A DNA stretch of 64,000 bases, taken from assembly GCA_001600455.1 (NCBI GenBank), contig BCKC01000013.1:1-64000 (forward strand). Direction: 5' to 3'. The notes under the pieces were generated by a model that was not told the DNA's origin, made no database searches, and saw only the letters and a list, made by a program, of their open reading frames with translations. Below are positions 45,913 to 57,708 of the stretch, in pieces (positions within the stretch are counted from its first letter, which is position 1; every line of letters begins with the position of its first letter). The translations under genes and the position numbers were made by a program. The DNA is from Endocalyx cinctus. Lineage: Eukaryota; Ascomycota; Sordariomycetes; Amphisphaeriales; Apiosporaceae.

Positions 45913-46037
45913 CTTCCATGTTCTATATATCATATATATCACGATGGTTTCCATTCCTTCAATCTATAACAAGACATGAACCAGGATACTCTTTTATAAC
46001 GAGGAGGTTCCACTTGCTCACAGATAGTTTTTTTTTT

Positions 46038-46039
<2 letters not shown>

Positions 46040-46107
<68 letters not shown>
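46040..46107. repeat. (TC)n microsatellite, about 68 nt
   Basis: The longest dinucleotide repeat in the window, about 34 TC units without interruption. Confidence 0.95.
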
Positions 46108-46111
<4 letters not shown>

Positions 46112-46829
46112 GGAAGAAGGATAAGGTCCGGAGGTTAAGTGGGCATGGGACTATTTAGTAATACAATTCTTGAAGCACTCTAGACATAAAAACGAAACCG
46201 GATACTAGAACAAAGAAGGAGGTGATGATTTAATATTAAGTACGGTATTGAAACTGATTCGGCGTAAAAGAATTTAGGGATCGAAAAGAGATAATTTGTA
46301 TTTAGGATTGAATTCTTTAGGTTGACGAATATTTTATATGTGGTGGTATAGGATGGGATATACTACATAATACAAGAAACATGATTGGTTACGGAATAGC
46401 TATGATGTGATACCGAGAGATGGCAGTTCAGGTACCTTGATGGACAGCTAAAATCGCTGGAGTCAAGACCCTTGCGGCTCTTAGGCAGCTGGGCACTCGA
46501 GTAAATCCTGCTAGTGGACTGTAGTGTACCTTAGCTGTTTTAAGTAAGCGCTGAAATATTATGCCCGTACATGTATGCACCCGTGGACACGTACGTGTAG
46601 CGTGCGCTATGTTGGATGCATGGACATCTCTTACAAGTACAGAGTTTATTTAATTCAATTCATGATATATTGTATAAATAATTATATACCCGTCTCACCA
46701 CATTTATAAGCTAGAATACGAAAGTAGAATGTTGGGCTTCGTTAGAGAAATGCATGATTGTAAAAAGTGTACAGAGTGCACTGACGTACCTAAAAGTCTC
46801 GGTAAACCTAGCAACTATTCAAGTTATAC

Positions 46830-46940
46830 GCTAGCCGGCTAGGTATAGTTTTAGGTACTCAACTACCTAACAGCTAGAACAACCTAGCAGCCTACCGTAG
46901 GTGCCTAAGCCGCTACCTTTTAGGTACCTACCAGCCTACT
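46830..46940. repeat. TACCTAGGTA-type motif cluster
   Basis: At least eight variants of CTAGG/CCTAG with GTAC or TACC edges in about 110 bp, for example GGCTAGGTA, AACCTAGCAG and TTTAGGTACCTACC. Confidence 0.6.
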
Positions 46941-48532
46941 CGAAGTAAATCCATTATTGGCTGCACGGCAATCCATCCGGGTTCTCAACTGAACGGACAC
47001 ATGATCAGTCACTGTACAATCGTCAAAACCCGTGATTTCCAAGGTTCTAGGGCTAACACGAATCAGCGATGTATACTATGAATGATGGATGATGGATGTA
47101 CTGCAAGTAGCATATTCCAGTTAATAATCTACGATGTTAAATAAAGGTAACTTCTCCGGAATCTAGATTAGTTGAGGAGGGGGGGCATACTCAACTTCCC
47201 ATATCCGTGCAGTTGATATACATTACGCTATGATCCATATTAGATACTACTGCCTGTATACTGCCAACTACTCCGTACACAGTACACAATAAGGATGACA
47301 CAAGGGGTCTGTGCGACGATGAACACATACTGCGCAGTACTTAGTACTACCTCGTTGTAGGTATGTATTATCACTTTGGCCTTTTGAAGTCCAAAGTCTC
47401 TACCTAGGTATGTCTTTACGTGTATGAATTTTTGTCAATACTAAAGAAACGAGGTACATAAAATACTTAATGACGGCAATAATAGTGCAACAGCATTCAT
47501 ATAACCTTCTGACGTGAGCTTAAAAGGAACAGAATCCTGCACCTTTCATTTCACCTTTCTAGATCCTACACGTAATTTAAGCTTTGAAGTACATACTATG
47601 GTACTCTCTTTCTCGTTCCCGGGATCTTGGGAACGGCAGCTTCATCATACGTGACTGCTACGTTATTCTTTATGTACGTGTATGCAATGCTCCAGATATG
47701 TTTAAAAAAGACTTTCGATACCCGGCATCCTCGAACATACATATATTGATATTCCTCACACTAGGCTGGCAGAAACGCAGGTGCGTGTACTATGTACAAG
47801 GTTGGAAGCCAGCGGAGTGTACATAGTACAGTACAGAGGGAAAAGAAAGACTTCAAAAGTTAGAAGGATTCATAATCCTGCCCATCACATTGATACCCCC
47901 GTCGTCGATTTCATAGTATGCTTCTTTAGAGTAACTGATAGACAAGAAGGAACCATGTCTATCTACTACTATGTATATGTAGGTACCTAGGCTGCTAGGT
48001 AGACTACGGCTGCATTACTAGGAAACCACATACTATTCCCAAGTCCTCGTACCAAGTAAAAGGGACAAGGTATATGCGAGGATGGCAGGATAGATGGCAT
48101 GGCTAGGTAAGGTACCTGGATGCTGGTATATAACTCTTCAAACCTACCTATATGCAACAACTTGTTCACTTTCCAATATATTTTGTCCATCTTCCTCCTT
48201 ATGAGTCTGTCGAAAAATACTCCGTATTTTCCACTAAACTCTGTTTTTGGCGTATACTAATCATAACCCCCCGGTGAAGCGAGATGAATTAGTTTGGGTA
48301 TTTTTATTTACAGTGCGATAACAAGACAACAACAAAAAAAAAAGTACATCAAAGGCAGAACATAATAAGAATAAGGTCAAATATGTTCCCCTCAGAGGGA
48401 CCTAAGTTCGAGTTTAGATACTGGTAGGCCTAAAGAAGAAGCGTCAGATATAATTTGGAAGATAAACCAACAACGACTCAATCATTGTGCGATCATCACC
48501 TACGGTAATTTTTTAAGGGAGACGAAATAAAG

Positions 48533-49926
48533 ATGGCAGACCGAGTCGGAGCGGATGCTTCTCAGCACGAGGTAACTATTACGCTGGCCTCGATCTGGAC
48601 CATAGCCGCTGCGACCATCGGATTCTTGAGTTCACGTGTGTACCTCCGGATATTCAAATATAATGGATTGGGATGGGATGACTACTTGCTCATCGCCTCG
48701 CTCGTACGTTGACACCACACCCCGTACCGCTATTATGATGGGGGAAAAAAAAAGGTTATTAACACCGATTGGAAAGCTTGCACTCCTCACCTCCGGAAGC
48801 ATCGCGAGCGTAGCAGTAACGCGAAACGGCGAACGGCCTCCCTACACGACAGGAAATTCGTCCATAACGATCGAGGGCGGTTACAGCGCTGCGTACATAG
48901 CGATCGCCTGGAGCAAGACGGCATTTGCCATCACGCTGCATAGTATCACGAAACACTGGGGAGCCCGGACGTTCCTGTGGGTGTCGACTCTCGGCTTGAA
49001 CGTGCTGTGCTACCTGTTTGCCATCAGCTTCTGGGCCCCCGTCTGCGGAGACGGAGGTCCCCTTGATCTCGGCCGTCCGGCTTTACCCGGTAATTGCTGG
49101 GATATGTCGACTTTCGTGAATATCATGTTTACCACTGCTGGTAAGTCCGACTGATGTTTTTTTTTTCTTTTTTTGCCTTTCATATGGCCTGATGGGAAAG
49201 CCAGCCAGGTGACTACTTCGCTTAAATAAACAGATGAATAGCTGATGAAGATATATTTGACGCAGCTTATTCGGGAGTCATGGACTTTGCCTTTGCCATT
49301 TTCCCTTGGTTTATCATATGGAAAACCAATCTCGAGAGGTCGGAGAAAATAGGTCTATGCGCGACAATGAGTCTCGGGGTGATGTAAGTGCAGCCAAAAC
49401 ACCGCTTCTCCATCTTCTTCCCATTTGAAAACAAACACTGACCTGTGTACCTCCTTTGTCCATCTAGTGCCGGCGTCGCAGTTATCATCCGACTTGTGTA
49501 TTTGGGTCAACTTGAGATGTCTACGAATCTCACATGTAATTCTCTCTTTCCGAATATCTTATTCTTATACTTTTTAATCCCTCTCTCCCTTTTTTTTTCC
49601 CCTTCAAAGAAACTAACTTTATCCTAGGGCTGTTCATGGTGATTTTTATTGCCAACTTCGCGGAACCATCAGCGACCATTATTGCCCAGTCAATTCCTAT
49701 CTTTCGCGCCATATTTAGTGGGGGTCACAGGACGCAGCAAAGAATCTCAACAGGATCTATAGATGTCGAGAGGCATACATCATTCTCGGCGGGACCGCTA
49801 TCGAACCCGGCTAGCAATAGAAATACCCCTGAAGACCCATTCTCCACGTTCGAAGACAACAATAACAGCGACGTTGGGCTGCAGCTTATCAAGCGGCCAG
49901 ACGGGCGTATCGTGTTAGCCCCGTAA
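48533..49926 (+). CDS. Rhodopsin-like integral membrane protein
   Basis: Five exons, 48533-48703, 48777-49140, 49266-49383, 49468-49535 and 49628-49926, give 339 aa. The order of segments fits the fungal rhodopsin-domain (SAT5/PTH11-related) family: an early VYLRIF...GLGWDDYLLIAS motif, AYIAIAWSKTAFAITLHSI, FLWVSTLGLNVLCYLFAISFW, a CG...PGNCW extracellular loop, a DFAFAIFPWFIIWK motif, KIGLCATMSLGV and a final membrane segment before a Ser/Asp-rich cytosolic tail. No ligand is known for most members. The acceptor of exon 2 is the least certain; it is preceded by a poor polypyrimidine tract but is the only one that keeps phase. Confidence 0.82.
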
Positions 49927-50873
49927 GACTTATTTATAGGTGGTAGAGGTAGTCCGCTGGTTCATTATGTTAATACCAAAATATCCACATGAGCTTCTGA
50001 GCCCTAGTATTATTCGCACCAGGGAGACAGCCGTTGGGTTTTCGGGTATGTCGATCTGTTGATTCTTTTTTTTTTCTTTTTTTTTTTGGGCGGCAATTAG
50101 GTAGATCCGGGGAAAAGAAACAAAGTTTTGGGAATCTGGAAACAAGGGGGATATCATGAGATTTATGATGGGAATTATGGATCATTACTGTATTATAAGA
50201 AGGCTAAATCACGAACCAGATATCTGGAACTAAACATTGAAGAACAGCTGATAAAATAATGTGAGTATAATTTAACTCTTCTTTCGATATTACAAGATCT
50301 GGTAACTACGTCATTGTTTACGATGAAGACTCATAAAAATAGAGTCTTAGGAATGGCCAGGTGATGAGTGAACCTGGTGTTATGTATCACGAGACTTGGT
50401 GAGACTTGGGCTCACTCCCAGTACTGAGTACTGTAAAGTAAAAGCGACGACTACATTAAATGCCTATACTCGGTAGTCGCAATTATACTATCCTGCAATA
50501 TTGCTTAACTGAAATATCCCACTTTTTTCGTACCTTGCAGTAGCACCTGCATCGACAGCATCGGAATAATTTTTTAAAGGAAAAATCATTCCCAAGATCT
50601 GTCTTCGGTCTGAGACACATGCACCATCCCACACCACCACGCGATACGCCGAGCCCCCCGTAAGGCCTTACCTCGTGAGCCTCATCGTTAGAACTGTTAC
50701 TCATAAACCTAATCACGCATTAGTCTTCCTGTCTTGAACCTATCCCGTCTGCCTAGGTATACGCTTTCCTTTAGAGCTGAGCTCTTTTATTCTCATCTCC
50801 TAGAAAAATCTTAAGACGATAATAAATACCCGTCTCAGTCCCCCCCTTGTCTACCTATTCCTTCTTGCCCAAC
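49927..50873. other. Intergenic region
   Basis: 3' side of the membrane protein gene and promoter side of NUC1. T runs at 50065-50088. No gene is seen. Confidence 0.5.
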
Positions 50874-51983
50874 ATGTCAAAAACCACAGTCGCACTTATC
50901 GTAGCCGCAAGCGCCAGTGCAGGCGCAGCAGCCACAGCAGCAATGTATTCACTACGATCGCAATCAGCAGAGCGCAACAAGCTTGATACCAAAACTCTAT
51001 CTACAACTACCACAACCATATCTACCTCTTCGAACGCCACCGCGGCTCCTATACCTATACCCTCCCGACAGATCTTCACCCCCCCAAACCAACAACCTAG
51101 TTTTTCCACGTCCGCCCCGGCCGCTTTAGGTGCCACCGGAACCCCTCTGGTCGACCCCTCCGGCCTCTTCGAATACGGCTTTCCCGGCCCCATATCCGAC
51201 GTAGCGACGCGGCAGGCGCTGATATCCTCCTTCGACCGCCGACTGCGGAATCCCCACTGGGTGGTCGAGCATATCACGCCGCAGTCGCTGGCGCAGAAGG
51301 GCGGCGACAGGAAGCACAGCACGTTCGTCGAGGACGAGGCCGTGCCGCCGCAGTTCCGCGCTAAGCTCAAGGACTACTACCGCTCGGGCTACGATCGGGG
51401 TCACCAGGTGCCCGCCGCCGACGCGAAATGGTCGCAGACGGCCATGGACGAGACCTTTTACCTCACCAACATGAGCCCCCAGGTCGGCGAGGGTTTCAAC
51501 CGGGATTACTGGGCCCATTTCGAGGATTTTTGCCGCCGGCTGACCTCCAAGTACCCCTCGGTACGCATCGTCACCGGCCCGCTCTACCTGCCGAAGCGAG
51601 ATCCCGCCGATAACAAGTGGTACGTCCGGTACGAGGTGATCGGCAACCCGCCCAACGTGGCCGTGCCCACCCACTTCTACAAGGTCATCTTCGCCGAGGA
51701 CGGCGTCGTCGGCGGCAACGTCTCCATCGGCGCCTTCGTCCTGCCCAACGCGCCCATCCCGAACGAGAAGCCCTTGGCCGACTTCGAGGTCCCCGTCGAG
51801 GCGGTCGAGAGGGCCAGCGGCCTCGAGTTCGCCACCAAGTTACCGCCCCAGAGGCGCAGGCGTCTCTGCTCCGACACCACCTGCGCCGTGGTAATACGTG
51901 ATTTCGCCGACAAGCAGAAGGCTTTCGCGAGACCTCCCTCACCTTCGAATGCGGTGGTGCCGGCTAAGGGCTCGAGGTCGTGA
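50874..51983 (+). CDS. NUC1: Mitochondrial nuclease Nuc1 (EndoG family)
   Basis: A single exon encodes 369 aa. An N-terminal hydrophobic Ala-rich stretch (TTVALIVAASASAGAAATAA) serves as membrane/mitochondrial targeting. The nuclease domain follows: EYGFPGPISDVA, NPHWVVEHITPQSL, SGYDRGHQVPAADAKWS (DRGH at about 174-177, catalytic His), MDETFYLTNMSPQ, FNRDYW and VTGPLYLPK. Nuc1/EndoG is a Mg-dependent DNA/RNA nuclease of the intermembrane space linked to cell death and mtDNA turnover. Codon use in the domain is strongly GC-rich, unlike the flanking intergenic DNA, as in highly expressed conserved genes. Confidence 0.93.
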   Translation: MSKTTVALIVAASASAGAAATAAMYSLRSQSAERNKLDTKTLSTTTTTISTSSNATAAPIPIPSRQIFTPPNQQPSFSTSAPAALGATGTPLVDPSGLFEYGFPGPISDVATRQALISSFDRRLRNPHWVVEHITPQSLAQKGGDRKHSTFVEDEAVPPQFRAKLKDYYRSGYDRGHQVPAADAKWSQTAMDETFYLTNMSPQVGEGFNRDYWAHFEDFCRRLTSKYPSVRIVTGPLYLPKRDPADNKWYVRYEVIGNPPNVAVPTHFYKVIFAEDGVVGGNVSIGAFVLPNAPIPNEKPLADFEVPVEAVERASGLEFATKLPPQRRRRLCSDTTCAVVIRDFADKQKAFARPPSPSNAVVPAKGSRS

Positions 51984-53256
51984 TCCCTCTCCAGGGTCTT
52001 TTTTCTTAAAACCATACTCCGTTTTAGCATATATACTTTTTACCCCCGACTATATCTTTTGAAAACGGGGCTTTGTAAAATTATACCGTCATTCATCTCT
52101 CGCATATTCAATTATCGGCTGCGTGCATCGAATTTAGAAACCAAAGTTTATACTCGATATTTCTCGTCCCAGACAACAATACACGGTTTAGGACACGGAT
52201 TTATCATCCTTGCATGGAATTTTTTCACCAAATCTATTCGATAGGGATATAATCTCATCAGCTTGGATTTAATTAATCTCGAATGATTTTATTACCAATC
52301 TCATGTAAAGACATCTACACACATATATTTCCCCCCTTATATTCACATTCATGTGCTGGATTGTTTAATCAATCAAGCTCAACGAGGCAGAGCTAGATTT
52401 CGGAAGCGAAGTATTACGAGAGCAATTGCATACGGCGCCACAGGGAACTATGGGCATTGATTGTATGAATTTCAGGACCATTAAACATGTAACAATTTTC
52501 TTCCCTCGCGAATTAGATAGTCTTAATTAAATAGATGTGCATAGCATATAACAAATCGGCATTACTGCATTTACGTCTGTAGCTATAGTTGTGATAGAAT
52601 TCATATGGACATGATCCATATACTGTAGTTCGCATGTGCAGTATCAATATCACAGCATTTAATATCATAAAAGGACACTGACTCATATCCTCAAACGAAA
52701 ACAAGATCGAATAGCAGTATAGCGAGTCTTCGAACCACTATCCATTCAAGAGGTTAGAAAATATTCCATTAATTACTTAGAAGCCATCTCAGTGCCGCCT
52801 TTTTTTCTCTTTTCTTTAGTCCTTCGCGCCTTGAACGCCCGGGAATAGTGACATCCATACTTGGACCAATCTAATCTAGTCCAATTTTCATCCTTCTAAC
52901 CCTGTTTTTTCCTTCGAGTGACGAGACCCAAATCCCGGTTAGTATTGTACATATGATCAACGTTTCATCCCGTCGTATAACCATTGCTGTGCGTATTGCA
53001 CATTTTGATCGGTTGGTAGGTCTCCTTTATGATGAATCTGCCCTCGTGGGACGATGGTGCATCTCCGTATATTATCAATGATCGTTCTAGTAAGACTGCT
53101 CATGTGTAGAAAAGCAGTTGAACCTATTTATGTCTGTTATGTCCCCTCTGCCTCTTCCGATATCCGAGTATCTCTTCCAAGTTCTCACCATCTGTACGGA
53201 GCAGCTATTCACTCTATGCCGACCTTGTCACGTAGATTATACGGCGTATACTGTAA
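51984..53256. other. Convergent intergenic region
   Basis: 3' sides of NUC1 and PFS2. Nothing coding is supported in about 1.3 kb. Confidence 0.5.
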
Positions 53257-55402
53257 CTACCGCACGCGTGTATAGTTACCTTTTTTCTGCTCCATCCTTA
53301 GGCTCTCCTCTTGACTAGGAAGCGGAGCTCTCCTACCCCTGGCCGCGTCGTCGTACGCAGCAGCGGCTGATTGGGGAGGGAAGTTCGGAACATCTGGAGG
53401 GACGGCGCCTCCGAAGGTGGGGGGTGGAATAAGGCCTGGTGGTAGCATTCCTGGCGGTGGAGGGGGCGGTAAACCGGCCTTTTGCATCATTTCAGCAATC
53501 TTGGCGAAATCATTAGGATTTGAGGGATCGAGACCGGGTAAAAGCGGAGGTGCAGCTGCGGCACCGTTGGCACCCGGTACGGGGAGAGGGAACGGCAGAG
53601 GAGGCAGAGGTACGCCAGAAACGTTAGCACCCGGTATTTGAGGCGGTGGAGGTGGCGGAGGGACGACTCCGTTGACAGGTGGTAAAGAGAGACCAGGCAA
53701 GCCAGGCAGACCGGGAAAGCCAGATGCCGAAGGCTGCTTGAGCGGCATCTTCTGGTCAACAAGACCTTCCATCTCGTCCTCGAGCTCCTGCTCTTCTTCC
53801 TCCTGTCTCTGACGCCGACCGCCACGCCTATCCCAAGTTCCCTGGGCTTCGGCCGCGGCCTCCCCGATGTGATACCGATCCTGGAAAATATCGGTCTCGC
53901 CTGGCCTCGCTCGAGACCAAAATCTTGTGATTCTATCATTCGAGCCAGATGCTAGTATATGCCCCAGGGGATGCCAATCCAAAGACCAAATGGCGAAATC
54001 ATGGGCCCAGGGGATCTTGTGCGCCGGGAAGATGCTCTGGGCAGGCGCCATGGACGGATCGGCGCTCTCGTACACGGCCGTGTTGGTAGCTTGGCCCTGC
54101 GGCGTATTCGGCTCGTCCAATAGGTAATGAAACAAGGAACCGTCGCCGCCGCCGGTGCTGAGAAGGTTCGAATGAATAGGATGCCAGGTCACGGTCGAGA
54201 TTTCCTTTTCGTGGCCTTTGATGATGCAAATGTCGCGCATCATCCGTATATCGAATATCCTCGCGGTAGGCTCTCGAGCCGACGTCACGAGACACCATCC
54301 CATCACTCTCTCGAACAGAGTCTTGGTGATAGTGCTCTTGTGTCCGTGTAAGGTGGTAAGGCAACGCTGGGTCCTAGGATCCCATAATTTGACCAAGTGA
54401 TCTTTAGAGCCCGAGACGATCAATCCCTTGGTTGGGTGCCAATCGCAGCTTTTCGCATCCCAGCCGTGTCCTTGCAGAGTCGATTCAGCCACTCCGCCGG
54501 CGAAATCGAATATCTTTAGAGAAGAATCGTCCGAGGCTGTCACGAATTTGGAATCGTTAGGGCTGAAGGCGATGTCCCGGATCGGGTCGGTGTGGCCTTG
54601 GATGACCTGGACGTTGTTAAAGTTAGGTTGCCAGTACTTGATTATACCGTCATGATCGGCGGATAATAACCAGTCGTCGCTGTGGGAGTAGGCCAGGGCG
54701 CGTATAGCGACATCATGAGCCTGCATGATAGTCTCAAAGTTGAAGCCCGTCCCGTTCCAGAGGGTGAATTCTCCACTGCTAGAGGCGGTCAATAACCGGC
54801 GTCCTTCTGGCGTCCACCTGACTACGTTGACAGGATGCTTGATCTTGTTTAAAGATGAATGAAGATGCTTTGTAGGGACAGTCTCTGCCGGGTTTGTGAC
54901 CCGTGCCAGGGGTGGAAGCATCTACAGTTCTTCGTGTTAGCTAACTTATTTGAAGATATAGTGAATACGTAATGACGTATAATACGTCAACTTACATCTA
55001 CAATATAGCTCGCGCTAGGTCGTTCAACTTCGCCTTTGATAGAAGATTTATATCGCGGTTGGCGGTTGCGCATCCAATGCGCCATGGTTGACCCATAATC
55101 GGTCACGGGACCTAGATTCGAGGGAGGTCATCAGCACTTAAAGGCCCAACAAGATAAATAATAATCCAATCCAATCCAATGTCATATGACTTGAAAGATA
55201 TAATCAGAAAACAAAATTGATGGTGTATACTATAGGGGAAAGTATCAAAAGAAATTATGTGAAGAGAATAAAAAAAAAAAAAAAAAGCAAAGGGATGAGT
55301 ATAAAACTTACGTCTTCCTCTAGATCTGACAAAAACACCACCTTCATGTCCTGCTCCACCACCTCCACCACCTCCGTGATCCCCTCGAGGATCGTACGCC
55401 AT
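53257..55402 (-). CDS. PFS2: Polyadenylation factor subunit Pfs2 (WDR33-like)
   Basis: Three exons, 55402-55312, 55111-54996 and 54921-53257, give 623 aa. A Gly-rich start leads to [18 protein letters not shown], then a seven-bladed WD40 propeller ([122 protein letters not shown]). The C-terminal third is Pro/Gly-rich with Pro runs. Pfs2 scaffolds the cleavage and polyadenylation factor that recognises pre-mRNA poly(A) signals. Two short 5' exons carry the most conserved tryptophan-containing motif and are easily lost. Confidence 0.94.
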
Positions 55403-56160
55403 GATGAATTAAGAATTTGAATTGGGCGATTACGGGTACATGAGCTGAGAATGAACCCTCAGGTAGATATTGCCATGCACAGGTGATTGATTGATTGATT
55501 TGTAGTTTATCGATTTAACAAGGATATTGGAGAAAGAGTAGGAAACAAAGATACAGGCAGTATCGTTGTACCAATTATTATTATTCTAATAGAGTGTATA
55601 GTGTATATGAACGTGAAGGTGAATGTAAATGTAAATGATCAGGTCATTCATAAATGTACTTTGTATTTTATTTGATTGATGAAGTGAATGAAGCTAGAAG
55701 AGGTCACAAGGGAAGTTCCGAATGCATAATCAATCAAGCTTAAACCACCGACGCGGATTGGCGCGTGTGAAATGAGAACTGATTTACCAGCCACATTCCT
55801 ATTTCAGCCACATTTCTTTACTAGTCAGCTAACTGAGCCATATTTTATGTAAAAATTATACAAACTGCAATCTAAAACGGTTTAGAAAACGTTTAAACTA
55901 AATTAAAAAACTACCGTATTATTACACTCAAATTACGTTAGCGACCCACACGATAATTTCTTACTTAATAACTTAGCTAATGATTCAGATATCGGCGAGC
56001 TTAGAAAATAAAAACAATACAAAATTGCTACCTTTGAGACCTTCCCATATGTTCCATTTACGAAAACATCCCGCACTCTAACGCCGTCCACTAAGAAGTG
56101 CTGGCTACAGGCCGATATAGCTAGCTGGACAGCTGGAGTACTCGGTGCGTTATTGTCACC
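55403..56160. other. Intergenic region
   Basis: PFS2 promoter side and 3' side of the O-methyltransferase gene. Only AT-rich sequence is seen. Confidence 0.5.
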
Positions 56161-57708
56161 CTACCCCTGCCACTCGGCCTCGATGATCCACAAGTTCGAT
56201 CCAGGACAATGGCGGGCCCCAATATAGCGGAATCGGGAATCGGCGCGACTAAAGAGTTCTGGCCATTCCGTCATTTCGCGCTCCCGCGCGTTCAGGAGCT
56301 GCTGCATCCCGATGTCGACATTACTGTTGATGGCAATTGTTGAGCGGTTTCGACTTTGATCATCTTCGGAGAGAGAGATACTTACATGGCCCTCATAGCC
56401 TCCACACTCGTCATTCTTTCGAATCCTGGAAGCACCCGTTCGTGAATGATAATTTTGGCGCCGGGTCGTAAAGCAGGTATCAGGTTATGCAATATCTCGA
56501 TGCAGTACTTATCTGACCAGTTATGGAAGATGGACCGGAAGTAGTACACATCTGCCGAGACTGGCTGCGGATTGAAGAAGTCGCTAAAACATAAGCTGAG
56601 TCTCCAACGTGTATCGTAAAGGGTCGTGCACGAAGCCGGCTGGTTACTCACTGTGCCACGAATGCGACCCTGTCCTTCAGGTGGCTAGGCAAAAGGGCTG
56701 CCCCCTCGGCGGCCGTGTCGGGGAGGTCCTGGACTGTGCAGGTCATATGGGGGAATCGCTCGGCGACTGCGATTGCGACGCTGCCGTGCGACCCTCCCAC
56801 ATCTATCATGCTTGCCTTATCGGACCATGAGTATAGATCGAGCAGCTCGTCGGTAGCCGACGTCGACCCGGTGAAGAACCGCGCAAAGCGATCGGCGCGC
56901 TCGGGGTGGTCGGCGAAGAATTCAAACATGCTTTTGCCGCTGTTGTTGGCCAGCGCGAACCCCTGGAGTGTATCCGTTCGTTAACCGACGAGGCTAGGTA
57001 CCAGGGTCGCAATCATACTCACCGTTTCGTTGTTCTCCTGCGAGTTCGGCCACTTTTCCATCGCATCCGCCATCTGCCATCCCGTTAGCTATTCCCCGCC
57101 ACGCGGTGCAGTTTGATCGGTACTTTCCTTGACCCCTGCAGGCCAGAACTCGTCCAGCATCACCACAAGACCGTTCCTGACCACCTGATCCTCGGCAAGC
57201 ACGGCCGTCAAAGCCGAATGCGTTATCTCACGCGGCGCCTTTTCCTGAAAGAAACGATGGTTAATGATGGCATGTCGGACAATACGCTTGACCATCTTCG
57301 CATCCAGGCCTGAGTACTTGGCCATAGCTTCAAAAGACGTCGTCGCACCGACTGCGAAGGACTGGTCGAGCTTGAAGCGGAGGATCGCTTTCACGCTGAC
57401 ATACGCGGTCCACTAAGCTTCTCTGTGAGTATGAACGTCGCCTAGTTACACATAGGAATCAAGCTGACCTGGAATCTGAGTAGTTCTTTGGGACCTGTGA
57501 GTAAAGCCTTCAGCTCGGAACATGCTTCGATGACAGCGGCCCTGGCATCTTTAACGTCGGTGGCACTGTCTGGGACGGGTACCGAGTGAGGAGCGTTGGT
57601 ATCTAGGGATGGAGTCGGGAGGTTGTTTTGCACGAAGAAATCGTTGATAAGGGCTGTTTGCTGGGCAATAAGGGATGATAGCTGCACGATTCTGTTTTCT
57701 TCCGACAT
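56161..57708 (-). CDS. Class II SAM-dependent O-methyltransferase
   Basis: Six exons, 57708-57469, 57412-57134, 57073-57023, 56962-56652, 56583-56386 and 56323-56161, give 413 aa, normal for fungal secondary-metabolite O-methyltransferases (AflP/OmtA type). The N-terminal dimerisation helices precede LDAKMVKRIVRHAI, MEKWPNSQENNETGFAL, the SAM motif SMIDVGGSHGSVAIAVAERF (244-250 core), TVQDLP, and the catalytic FHNWSDKYC with His at about 314, then LRPGAKIIIHERVLPG. The small third exon (51 nt) and the weak donor GTCAAG of exon 2 are the uncertain points, but all phases close. No polyketide synthase or other tailoring gene is in the window, so the substrate is unknown. Confidence 0.88.

Larger units (their letters stand above)
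45821..48532. other. 2.7-kb gene-poor region
   Basis: Microsatellites occupy the left end. The rest is AT-rich with TACCTAGG-type clusters at 46830-46940 and 47965-48005, and ACTCCGTA motifs near 47269 and 48218. No gene is supported. Confidence 0.5.

Noticed and set aside
45738..46124. Plus-strand frame with Phe runs and Leu-Ser repeats
   Set aside because: It is a translation of the poly-T and (TC)n microsatellites antisense to the 5' end of the zinc transporter gene.
51126..51674. Minus-strand frame of 182 codons within NUC1
   Set aside because: It is a GC-rich antisense shadow of the nuclease domain carrying the DRGH site.
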